Source: Thiobacillus denitrificans | Lineage (GTDB): Bacteria > Pseudomonadota > Gammaproteobacteria > Burkholderiales > Thiobacillaceae | Assembly: GCA_020723405.1 (NCBI GenBank) | Contig: DYIY01000001.1 | Coordinates: forward strand, 1-64,000 | Length of the DNA: 64,000 nt | Direction: 5' to 3' | Shown: one piece after another, positions 1-7,236 of the stretch | Layout of the letters: each line of letters starts with the position of its first letter | Position numbering within the stretch: the first letter of the stretch is position 1 | The notes under the pieces: model-generated | Told to the model about the DNA's origin: nothing | What the model saw: the letters and a program-made list of their open reading frames with translations, nothing else | Database searches by the model: none | Program-made: the position numbers and the translations under genes

Positions 1-219
1 ATCGAAGAAGGCCAGGAGCGTTTCCGACCAACTGCTGTCGTCTTCAGATTCAGAAGATTCCGGTTCCGCTGTCGGAATGGTCAGAACCTGCCCCACGTTG
101 ATCTTGTTGACATCGGTTATCCGGTTGGCCGCCACGATGTCATCGATGCTCACGCCATGATGGCTGGCAATGGCCGACAAGGTGTCGTTCGGCCGGACGG
201 TGTAGGTTTCAGAAGCCAT
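1..219 (-). CDS. LysM domain protein, C-terminus beyond window
   Basis: The first 73 codons are visible; the gene runs off the left edge. Residues 5-50 form one LysM module: it opens TYTVRPNDTLSAIA, continues through DIVAANRITDVNKINVGQ and ends VLTIP, the typical peptidoglycan/chitin-binding motif. An acidic Ser/Glu/Asp linker follows (about residues 52-63). There is no signal peptide, which fits export by a type VI system rather than Sec. It starts three bases after the stop of the upstream vgrG on the same strand, so it is most likely a VgrG-linked cargo or effector that docks on peptidoglycan. The effector domain, if any, lies outside the window. The LysM assignment is certain; the effector role is inferred from position. 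Confidence 0.85.
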   Translation of the reverse strand, partial: MASETYTVRPNDTLSAIASHHGVSIDDIVAANRITDVNKINVGQVLTIPTAEPESSESEDDSSWSETLLAFFD

Positions 220-221
220 GT

Positions 222-3200
222 CTATGCCTCCGCCGCATCATCTTCATCGTCGTAGATCTGTTCATCCAGCGGAGCGGGCGGTCCGTCCTCGTCCGGCTCC
301 AACTGAACGGTCCAGCTCGATTCGCCGAACCAGACTTCTGCGGGCTTATAGAGGTCCACTTCGTCGTGCCGCTGGGTCTGGCCGGATGAATCGGTCAGCC
401 CTTCTGCAACGATGACCCCGTCGCTGACGATCTGGTACGGCACATCCGCCTGAAGTTCGCCATCCAGCCCGGAGTGGAGTTGCCATTGCAGGCTGCGTAA
501 GGCCGGATCGAGTTTCGGCAATTCGAACTCCCCGTCTGGCAACCGCAGTTCGCCATAGGATGCACTCGCCGGCCCGGACCAATCCTTCATGCTGGCCTGG
601 AACTCCACCCTCCCCGGGGCATGCAGTTCGATGTTGCCTCCTTCGATCTTCAAATACGCCCCCTGGGCCGTGGCCAGCAGGTGGGTGGCGGCCTGGGCGG
701 TGAGGCTGGCGGTGGTGCTGGCCAGGGTCACGTCCTGGTCGGCGGCGGCGCTGAATTGGCCGCTCTGGGCCTCCACCCGCACGCTGCCGCTGGCGGCGTG
801 GAGCCGGATGCCCGTCTCCTGGTTGGGTTTGCCTGGGGGGGGCGTCTGGCCCACGGTAAAGAGGGCCAGGCCGTCTTTCACCGCCAGGGCCTGGTTGGCC
901 TGGGCCAGGAGGTTGATGTCCTGCTCGGCCACGCCGCCCAGGTTCTGTCCGCTGGCCAGGAGGGCGTCGGCGGGGGTGACCAAGGCCAGGCCGGCGGGGG
1001 CGCTGTAGTGCAGGTGGGGTTCGCTCCAGGCGGGGACCGTGCCGGTGCCGCCCTGGGTGGCTTTGATGGGGCTGTCGTCGGTGGTGTCGCTGCCGTTCGT
1101 ATCGGACGGGGCTTCTTCCAGTGCAGTGGTGCCTTCCAGCACCTCCCGGGTGTGGGCCAGGCTGGCCTGGATGGGCAGGCTGTCCGGGTCTTCCGGCAGG
1201 CCGGCGTTCTGGTTCCTGGCGGTCTCGGCCAGGCTCGCGGCCAGATCGTGGGCGGCGGCGTGGCGGTCCCGGGCTTCCCGGCTGTCCAGGTGGTTGCCCT
1301 GGGCCTGGGGCCGAGCGTCGGCGCTGAGCAACAGGCCGGAGCCGGCCCGCAGGGCGGCGGCGGCCTGGGTGGCCAGTTCCACGCCGTGGCCCCGGTCGGC
1401 CAGGCGGCGGTTGTCCTGTTGTTCCTTCAGGTGGCCAAGATGCAGGCGGCTGTCGTGCTGGTCGCTGGACAGTTCCAGGCGGGATTGGCCGGGGCTGTCG
1501 TCGAAGACCAGCTGGTTGTGGCTGCCCTGTGGGGATTGGCTTTCGGCGAGCTGGCGGGTGCGGATGCCGGAGAGGGCGGCGTGGTGGGCCTGGGCGGCTT
1601 CCTGGCCGGCGTACCAGGCGGGGGCGTTGGGGGTGGCGCCGCCTTCGCCGGCGCCCAACTGGTTGCCCTGGGCATCGATCAGGCCCTGGCCGTTGTAGAG
1701 GGCGCCCATGACCAGGGGCCGGTCGATGTCGCCGTTGAGGTAGGTGACCAGGACTTCCTGGCCGGGCCGGGGCGGGGTGTGGCCCCCCCAGTTGCCGCCG
1801 GCCTGGGGGGCGAGGAGGCGCAGCCAGACGCCCAGGCGGTCGTCGGCGGGGGCGTTGTCGGCGCCGCTGGGGTGGGGCTGGCGGTTGGCGGCCCGGCTGC
1901 CCCGTTGCCAGGGGAATTGGACTTTGATGCGCAGGTCCCGGTCGGTGTGGGTGGGTTGGCCGTTGCCAACGACGAGGGCGGTGTGTAGGCCCTGGACGGT
2001 GGGCCGGGGGTGGCGGCGCCGGCCCTGGCCGTCGGCCAGGAGGGGGCGCCAGGGGACGAAGCTGCGCAGGGCGGTGAGCTGGTTGCGGTAGTGGGGGGTG
2101 CCGGGGGGGACGGCGAAGGCGGCGTGGGGGGTGGGGCTGCCGAAGTCCCTCAGGCTGAGGTTGTTGAGGATGACGTGGCTGACGGCGGTGATGAGGAAGT
2201 GGCGCTGGTCTTCGGGGTCCGGGTCGTGTTCCGGGTGGTCGGCCAGGGTGAAGCGGCGGCCGGGGGCGGCGCTGCGGACGGTGCCGCCGGCCTGGAAGTG
2301 TTTGTGCCGGGCGTCCAGGGCCTGGCGCTGGTTGGCGAGGCGCAGTTGGCCTTCTTCCCGGGTGGGCCAGGCGTATTGGCCCGGGTCGTCGATGTCTTCC
2401 AGTTGGGGAACGGGTCCGTTGTCGATGGCGCTTTGGGCCTGTTGTTCGTCGCGGGTGTGGGCCCGGTAGTCCCAGGTAGCGGCCTGGCTGAGGGTGCTGC
2501 CCAGTTGGCGTTGGCCGCGCCAGCGGTCGATGCTGTCTTCGGGGAGGGGGGCGCCGGGTTGGGTATAGCGCCAGGTGGGCTGGTCCGGGTCGTCGGCGAA
2601 GGCGCCGTTGTGGTCGGCGATGACCATCGTATGCAGTCCCAGGCCGGGGTCGTCGGGATCGTCGCTGCTCTGGTGTTCGAACCAGTAGAAGAGGCCTTCA
2701 TCGGCCAGCAGGCGTTTGAGGAAGGCGAGGTCGCTTTCCTGATACTGAGTGGTGAGGCTGCGTTTGGGGTAGATCGCGGGGTCGGCCAGGGCCCAGCGCC
2801 AGGCGGGGGTGAGTTTGCCCTGGCCTTGCCAGCGGGCGAGGACTTCGTCGACGATTTCGATGACGGTCTGGTCCTGGTGCAGGGTGCTGTCCCGGTTCAT
2901 GCCCAGGTAGGCGAGCCAGGGTTCGACGATGAGGCGGTAGCGGCCGAAGCCGCCGTCGGAGCCCAGGCGGTCCATGCCGGTGACGTGGCCGTGGAAGGGG
3001 CGCAGGGTGGTGCGGCTGGATTGGGTGAGGAGGTCCAGGCGGACGGGTTGGCCGATGAAGTCGTCCAGATCCAGGTGGGCGTCGGGGGAGACGGCGTTGA
3101 TCTCCAGGCGGAAGCCGGCGTGGCCGGTGATGGGGGCCAGGACTTCGTTGATGCGGGCGGAGTGGGCCAGCAGGACGTCGGGGCCGGCGGGGGTGGTGAG

Positions 3201-3260
3201 GCGGAGGAGACGGTCGGTCTGGGTCCAGGGGGTGCCGAGGGGGGCGGTCAGGGGCGCCAT
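222..3260 (-). CDS. vgrG: Type VI secretion tip protein VgrG (TssI)
   Basis: This 1012-residue protein is the puncturing spike of a type VI secretion system. The N-terminal half (about 15-400) is the phage gp27-like base; it includes the region around ESDLAFLKRLLADEGLFYWF. A gp5-like OB domain follows (about 430-540, with LRIKVQFPWQRG and PRPGQEVLVTYLNGD), then the beta-helix and DUF2345 region (to about 900). A further 110 residues form a C-terminal extension with a small beta-sandwich-like segment (ADVPYQIVSDG...GLTDSSG) and a very acidic tail, a usual site for effector docking. The LysM gene lies directly downstream. No other T6SS structural gene is visible, so this is an orphan vgrG island. 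Its start codon lies inside the end of a small upstream ORF, suggesting translational coupling. Confidence 0.95.
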   Translation of the reverse strand: MAPLTAPLGTPWTQTDRLLRLTTPAGPDVLLAHSARINEVLAPITGHAGFRLEINAVSPDAHLDLDDFIGQPVRLDLLTQSSRTTLRPFHGHVTGMDRLGSDGGFGRYRLIVEPWLAYLGMNRDSTLHQDQTVIEIVDEVLARWQGQGKLTPAWRWALADPAIYPKRSLTTQYQESDLAFLKRLLADEGLFYWFEHQSSDDPDDPGLGLHTMVIADHNGAFADDPDQPTWRYTQPGAPLPEDSIDRWRGQRQLGSTLSQAATWDYRAHTRDEQQAQSAIDNGPVPQLEDIDDPGQYAWPTREEGQLRLANQRQALDARHKHFQAGGTVRSAAPGRRFTLADHPEHDPDPEDQRHFLITAVSHVILNNLSLRDFGSPTPHAAFAVPPGTPHYRNQLTALRSFVPWRPLLADGQGRRRHPRPTVQGLHTALVVGNGQPTHTDRDLRIKVQFPWQRGSRAANRQPHPSGADNAPADDRLGVWLRLLAPQAGGNWGGHTPPRPGQEVLVTYLNGDIDRPLVMGALYNGQGLIDAQGNQLGAGEGGATPNAPAWYAGQEAAQAHHAALSGIRTRQLAESQSPQGSHNQLVFDDSPGQSRLELSSDQHDSRLHLGHLKEQQDNRRLADRGHGVELATQAAAALRAGSGLLLSADARPQAQGNHLDSREARDRHAAAHDLAASLAETARNQNAGLPEDPDSLPIQASLAHTREVLEGTTALEEAPSDTNGSDTTDDSPIKATQGGTGTVPAWSEPHLHYSAPAGLALVTPADALLASGQNLGGVAEQDINLLAQANQALAVKDGLALFTVGQTPPPGKPNQETGIRLHAASGSVRVEAQSGQFSAAADQDVTLASTTASLTAQAATHLLATAQGAYLKIEGGNIELHAPGRVEFQASMKDWSGPASASYGELRLPDGEFELPKLDPALRSLQWQLHSGLDGELQADVPYQIVSDGVIVAEGLTDSSGQTQRHDEVDLYKPAEVWFGESSWTVQLEPDEDGPPAPLDEQIYDDEDDAAEA

Positions 3261-3379
3261 GGGGTGGGCTCCGCTGATGGCACGCCACCAAAGGGAATGG
3301 GCAGGGCGACAGACGGATAGGGGCTCCCCGTGGGCTGCTGGTCATGCAACCAGGGGAACCACGGCATGACGTGGTTCAT
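3248..3379 (-). CDS. Small proline-rich ORF coupled to vgrG
   Basis: A 43-codon ORF beginning MNHVMPWFPWLHDQQ and ending PSAEPTPWRP. It has a strong Shine-Dalgarno (GGGAGGT on the minus strand, 3385-3391) five bases before its ATG. Its stop codon falls 11 bases inside vgrG, so the vgrG ATG is embedded in its last codons, an arrangement typical of translational coupling. The product is rich in Pro, Trp and Tyr, has no signal peptide or membrane segment, and resembles no family I know. It may be a real small T6SS-associated protein (for example a folding partner of VgrG) or a leader peptide controlling vgrG translation. The ribosome-binding site is the main evidence that it is translated. Confidence 0.5.
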   Translation of the reverse strand: MNHVMPWFPWLHDQQPTGSPYPSVALPIPFGGVPSAEPTPWRP

Positions 3380-3552
3380 AACGGACCTCCCGTTGTTTTA
3401 TGGATTGCCGGTCTGGCCGGCTGGTGGGAAATTTAGTTCAGGGGCGGGCGGGCTGGCAAGGGGAACAGGATTCAGGCACGGGGCCGTGCAAATGTTTGGG
3501 AAGTCAGCTTGACCATTTTCCCTTCCTGATTGAGCCCGCCGGAAAAAAGTCC

Positions 3553-3566
3553 TTGTCCAAGATCAA
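3553..3566 (+). promoter_or_regulatory. FNR/ANR-type binding site
   Basis: TTGTC-CAAG-ATCAA differs from the FNR consensus TTGAT-N4-ATCAA at one position in each of the last two bases of the left half-site. Its centre lies about 63 bases before the hemerythrin ATG, which would put a class II start site near 3601. The operon it precedes is of the type controlled by FNR/DNR regulators. The match is seen; the function is inferred. Confidence 0.55.
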
Positions 3567-3622
3567 GGATCGCGACATTCCCCCCCGGGACCATGGCGCC
3601 ATCGCCACAACCGCTTTCGATC

Positions 3623-4063
3623 ATGTCCAGTCTCAGTGAATTCCTTACCGACGACCACCATGCCTGCGATGACCTGTTCGCCGCTGCCGAGAACGCGGCG
3701 GCGGTCAAGGACTGGGCCCAGGCACGGGAACGCTTCGGCCTGTTTGCTGCCGCCATGGCCCGGCATTTCGCCCGGGAGGAGACGGTGTTGTTTCCAGCCT
3801 TCGAAGCCCGCACCGGCAACAGCGGCGGCCCGACCTTCGTGATGCGCTCCGAGCACGTGCAGATGAACGGTCTCCTGGCCGACATGGCGGCGCGTCTTGA
3901 GCGCAGTGATGGTCCGGGTTTCCTGGGTCAGGCCGAGACCCTGCTGATGCTGATGCGCCAGCACAACCTGAAGGAGGAGAACATTCTCTACCCCATGAGC
4001 GATCAGGCCCTGGCGGACCAGCAGCCTGATCTGCTGGAACGCATGGAAGTGCTGGGCGCCTGA
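3623..4063 (+). CDS. Hemerythrin-domain protein
   Basis: A 146-residue four-helix hemerythrin-like protein expected to carry a non-haem di-iron centre. Candidate ligands are His12/His13 in DDHHACDDLF, His48 and Glu52 in ARHFAREE, His78 in RSEHVQM, and His114 with Glu118 in RQHNLKEEN. The ATG at 3623 was chosen over an upstream in-frame start at 3530 because family alignment begins at this SLSEFLTDDHH segment and the FNR-type box lies between the two starts. It is first in an operon with a DUF2249 protein and a polytopic membrane protein. Such groups accompany denitrification and nitric-oxide stress genes, so O2/NO sensing or iron-sulfur repair is the likely role. Confidence 0.88.
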   Translation: MSSLSEFLTDDHHACDDLFAAAENAAAVKDWAQARERFGLFAAAMARHFAREETVLFPAFEARTGNSGGPTFVMRSEHVQMNGLLADMAARLERSDGPGFLGQAETLLMLMRQHNLKEENILYPMSDQALADQQPDLLERMEVLGA

Positions 4064-4076
4064 GGGAAGCGGCGGC

Positions 4077-4319
4077 ATGGGGGAGGAGGACGGGGATCTG
4101 CTGGTGGACGGCCGCTGGCTGCTGCCGCCGGAACCCATGGAGCGGGTGCTGACCGCCCTGGAGACACTGTCTCCGGGCCGGCGCCTGCGCTTCCTGCTGC
4201 ACCGGGAGCCTTACCCCCTCTATGGCATCCTGGACGGCATGGGCTTCCGGCACGAAACCCGGCCCATCGAGGATCAGTGCTTCGAGATCCTCATCGAAGC
4301 CCGGAAAAGGGGGAGCTGA
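4077..4319 (+). CDS. DUF2249 (TusA-like fold) protein
   Basis: An 80-residue protein with the DUF2249 pattern: a LPPEPMERVL start, the central RLRFLLHREPYPLYGILDGMG, and a final strand ending FEILIEARK. The family has a TusA/SirA-like alpha-beta fold and is usually found beside hemerythrin and nitrogen-oxide genes; its molecular function is not established. It lies 13 bases after the hemerythrin gene, and its stop overlaps the next start (ATGA), so the three genes are one operon. Identification rests on sequence pattern and context. Confidence 0.75.
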   Translation: MGEEDGDLLVDGRWLLPPEPMERVLTALETLSPGRRLRFLLHREPYPLYGILDGMGFRHETRPIEDQCFEILIEARKRGS

Positions 4320-5563
4320 TGGCCGCGCCAGGACTCGACCTCACCCAGGCGCCCCCCTTCGCGGCGCCCTTGCGCTTTTTTCTCGGCGCCCCCCTCTTCC
4401 TGGCGGCGGCCGGCTTGTTGGCGGCAGCCGACGCGGCCTGGTCCCGGGATGTCCAGGCCCTTCAGAGCCTGGCCCTGGTGCATCTGCTGGTGCTGGGTTT
4501 CCTGGGCATGGTCATGCTGGGGGCTTTGACCCAGATGCTGCCGGTGCTGGCCGGCGCGCCCCTGCCTGGTCTCAAAGGGGTGATCCGCCTGGCCCACGGC
4601 GGCTTGCTGTTGGGCACCCCCCTGCTGGCCTGGGGCCTGGCCGGCGGCGGTCCCCTGCCCCTGACGGGGGCTGGGTGTCTGCTGGCCCTGGGCCTCCTTC
4701 CCTTCCTGCTCGCCACGGCCCTGAGCCTGGCCCGGGGCCGACGCCTGGACACCACCCGGGCCATGGCCCTGGCCCTGCTGGCCCTGGCGGCCACCCTGGC
4801 CCTGGGCCTGGTCCTGCTGACCTGGCTGGCGGGCTTGTGGAGCCCTGCCGATCCGGCCGATCTGTTGGCCCGCCATGCCCTGATGGGTCTGGGGGGATGG
4901 ATCGGCATCCTGGTCATGGGGGTGGCCTGGCAGGTGGTGCCCATGCTGCAACTCACCCCGGCCTATCCGCCGGCCCTGACCCGTGCCTTGCTGCTGGCCG
5001 GCGCCCTGGGCTTGGCGGTCATCCTGCTGGCACCGCCGGCCTGGCGCTGGGCGGGGGAAACCCTGCTGGCCCTGGCCGCCCTGGCCTTCGCGGTGGGCAC
5101 CCTGGACCGGCAATGGCGGCGCAAGCGGCGGGTGCCCGACGTGACCCTGGATTACTGGCGCCTGGGCATGGCCTGCCTGATCGCGGCCGTCCTGCTGCTG
5201 CCGGTGGCCGATGAAGGGCGGACGGGGGTGCTGGCCGGGCTCCTGTTCCTGGCGGGCTTCGCCGTGGCGGTGGTCAACGGCATGTTGTTCAAGATTGTTC
5301 CCTTCCTGGCCTGGTTTCACCTCCAGGCCCAGAAGGGCATCCTCGCCCAGGGCCTGCCCAGCATGAAGGACTATCTGCCGGACGGACGGGCCCGCATCCA
5401 GTTCCGCCTGCATCTGGCCGCCCTGGCCTGTCTTCTGGGGGCACCCTTCCTGCCCTGGCTGGCGGTGCCCGGCGGCGTGCTGCTAGCCCTTTCGGCGGTG
5501 TGGTTGGGGATGGCCCTGTTCCGGGCGGCGATTCTGTTCCACCGCCAGGGAGGTCGGTTTTAA
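4319..5563 (+). CDS. Polytopic membrane protein, NnrS-like/haem-protein family
   Basis: A 414-residue, very hydrophobic protein with about twelve predicted membrane segments. Conserved-looking histidines lie within or beside helices (LVHLLVLGFLGMVMLGALTQ near residue 55; LLARHALMGLGGWIGILVMG near residue 185), suggesting haem or copper binding as in NnrS and haem-copper oxidase-like proteins. The start ATG overlaps the DUF2249 stop (ATGA). Gene order hemerythrin-DUF2249-this protein behind an FNR-type box points to nitric-oxide or low-oxygen physiology. Specific activity cannot be read from the sequence, and the family label is my best guess rather than a firm match. Confidence 0.65.
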   Translation: MAAPGLDLTQAPPFAAPLRFFLGAPLFLAAAGLLAAADAAWSRDVQALQSLALVHLLVLGFLGMVMLGALTQMLPVLAGAPLPGLKGVIRLAHGGLLLGTPLLAWGLAGGGPLPLTGAGCLLALGLLPFLLATALSLARGRRLDTTRAMALALLALAATLALGLVLLTWLAGLWSPADPADLLARHALMGLGGWIGILVMGVAWQVVPMLQLTPAYPPALTRALLLAGALGLAVILLAPPAWRWAGETLLALAALAFAVGTLDRQWRRKRRVPDVTLDYWRLGMACLIAAVLLLPVADEGRTGVLAGLLFLAGFAVAVVNGMLFKIVPFLAWFHLQAQKGILAQGLPSMKDYLPDGRARIQFRLHLAALACLLGAPFLPWLAVPGGVLLALSAVWLGMALFRAAILFHRQGGRF

Positions 5564-5741
5564 GGATTCGGTTCCTTTTGACCAGAAACCCGACCATGCA
5601 ACAGCGGTGAAATATCCCCGGCAAAGGCTTATCATCCGTGTCCTTCCTCCAACGAGGGTCGCTTGTCAGCCCCTGTGAGCCCGCCTAGCGCCCGCCTGGC
5701 CCACCCCTGTCGCCAGGACTTCTTCGATACCCAGGATCACT

Positions 5742-6989
5742 ATGAAATGCGTGGATGACTTCCGCCTGCGCCTTGGCCAGCATGAGCTGGTCCCCATCGT
5801 CATCGGCGGCATGGGGGTGGACATTTCCACCGTGGAACTGGCCCTGGAAGCGGCCCGTCTGGGGGGCGTGGGGCACATCTCGGACGCCATGGTGCCCACC
5901 GTCATCGACCGGCATTTCCAGACCCGCTACGTGAAGGACAAGCTCCAGCTCTACAAGCACAACGTCAAGAACCTGGCCGACAAGTCCCTGGTGAAGTTCC
6001 ACCTGGGCGAGCTGGAAGAAGCCACTCGCCTGCACGTGCGCCGGGCCATGGACGCCAAGCAGGGCTCCGGCATGGTGTTCATCAACTGCATGGAAAAGCT
6101 CACCATGAACGCGCCCAAGGAAACCCTGAAAGTGCGTCTGTCCGCCGCCCTGGACGCCGGCATCGACGGCATCACCCTGGCCGCCGGCCTGCACCTGGGC
6201 TCCTTCGGCCTCATCGAAGACCACCCCCGCTTCCGCGATGCCAAGCTGGGCATCATCGTTTCGTCCCTGCGGGCCCTCCAGCTTTTCCTGCGCAAGAACG
6301 GCCGCACCAACCGGCTGCCCGACTTCGTGGTGGTGGAAGGTCCCCTGGCCGGCGGCCACCTGGGCTTTGGCATGGACTGGAAGGCATTCGATCTGGCCAC
6401 CATCGTGGCTGAAATCCAGGCTTGGCTCCAGGCCGAACAACTGGATATTCCCCTCATCCCGGCCGGCGGCATCTTCACCGGCTCCGACGCCACGGCCTTC
6501 CTGGAACAGGGCGCGGGCGCCGTCCAGGTGGCCACCCGCTTCACCGTCACCAAGGAATGCGGCCTGCCCGACCCGGTCAAGCAGGAATACTTCAAGGCCG
6601 ACGAGGACGACATCGAGGTCAATGGCGTCTCGCCCACCGGCTATCCCATGCGCATGATCAAGTCCAGCCCGGGCATCGGCGCGGGCACCCATCCCAACTG
6701 CGAATCCTTCGGATATCTGCTGGACGCCAACGGCCGGTGCAGCTACATCGATGCCTACAACAAGGAAGTGGCGGCCAATCCCGAACAGAAGAAGGTGGCC
6801 GTGAAGGACAAGACCTGCCTGTGCACCCACATGCGAGACTTCGACATCTGGACCTGCGGCCACTACACCTACCGGCTGAAGGACACCTCGGTGAAGGGGT
6901 CGGACGGGGACTACACCCTGCTCTCCGCCGAACACGTATTCAAGGATTACCAGTTCAGCAAGGACGGCAGAATCGCCCTGCCCGGGTGA
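5742..6989 (+). CDS. Nitronate monooxygenase family protein
   Basis: A 415-residue FMN-dependent TIM-barrel enzyme of the 2-nitropropane dioxygenase/nitronate monooxygenase family. The barrel start is VPIVIGGMGVDIS, followed by VVVEGPLAGGHLGFG (flavin-phosphate region) and IPAGGIFTGSDATAFLEQGAGAVQVATRF, the usual C-terminal phosphate-binding strand. The barrel ends near residue 330; beyond it is an extra C-terminal segment with four cysteines and histidines (TCLCTHMRDFDIWTCGHYTY, about 366-385) that could bind metal. An AGGA ribosome-binding site precedes the ATG. Natural substrate is unknown: many family members are not true nitronate oxidisers. Confidence 0.85.
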   Translation: MKCVDDFRLRLGQHELVPIVIGGMGVDISTVELALEAARLGGVGHISDAMVPTVIDRHFQTRYVKDKLQLYKHNVKNLADKSLVKFHLGELEEATRLHVRRAMDAKQGSGMVFINCMEKLTMNAPKETLKVRLSAALDAGIDGITLAAGLHLGSFGLIEDHPRFRDAKLGIIVSSLRALQLFLRKNGRTNRLPDFVVVEGPLAGGHLGFGMDWKAFDLATIVAEIQAWLQAEQLDIPLIPAGGIFTGSDATAFLEQGAGAVQVATRFTVTKECGLPDPVKQEYFKADEDDIEVNGVSPTGYPMRMIKSSPGIGAGTHPNCESFGYLLDANGRCSYIDAYNKEVAANPEQKKVAVKDKTCLCTHMRDFDIWTCGHYTYRLKDTSVKGSDGDYTLLSAEHVFKDYQFSKDGRIALPG

Positions 6990-7154
6990 TCCCCCTCCAG
7001 ACGACTTTTCGTCAGGCTCGTCCATCCTTCGACAGCGGCGGGTGCCGGTCTTGCAGTGGGGCCGGTTTCTTTACGTGTTTTAACAATCAAATCAAGGCAT
7101 AGCGGCGCCCTGGGCGGGGCCCGTGGGGCCAGCCGCAAGGCACGGGCCTTGCTA

Positions 7155-7168
7155 GTGATCAGGGTCAC
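7155..7168 (+). promoter_or_regulatory. CRP/Vfr-like palindrome upstream of subtilase
   Basis: GTGA-TCAGGG-TCAC matches the CRP core GTGA-N6-TCAC exactly, although the outer T and A of the full consensus are missing. It lies 69 bases before the subtilase ATG. No convincing -10/-35 was identified, so this is only a candidate site. Confidence 0.35.
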
Positions 7169-7174
7169 GCTGCC

Positions 7175-7191
7175 GGGGCGCCAGGCGCCCC
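7175..7191. repeat. GC palindrome GGGGCGCC-A-GGCGCCCC
   Basis: A perfect 8-bp inverted repeat with a 1-base loop between the nitronate monooxygenase and subtilase genes. The same arms with a 3-base loop form the core of the long inverted repeat at 44705-44796. No T-run follows, so it is not a classical terminator. Confidence 0.6.
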
Positions 7192-7236
7192 TCCCCGGAC
7201 CTGCCACCGAACAACACCCAAGAAGGAGCCCATTAC

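Noticed and set aside
2010..3320. 436-codon ORF on the plus strand opposite vgrG
   Set aside because: Gly/Ala/Val-rich shadow of a real gene in GC-rich DNA; no family motif and no ribosome-binding site.
1..3400. A complete type VI secretion cluster
   Set aside because: Only VgrG and a LysM protein are visible; no tss structural genes follow on the right.
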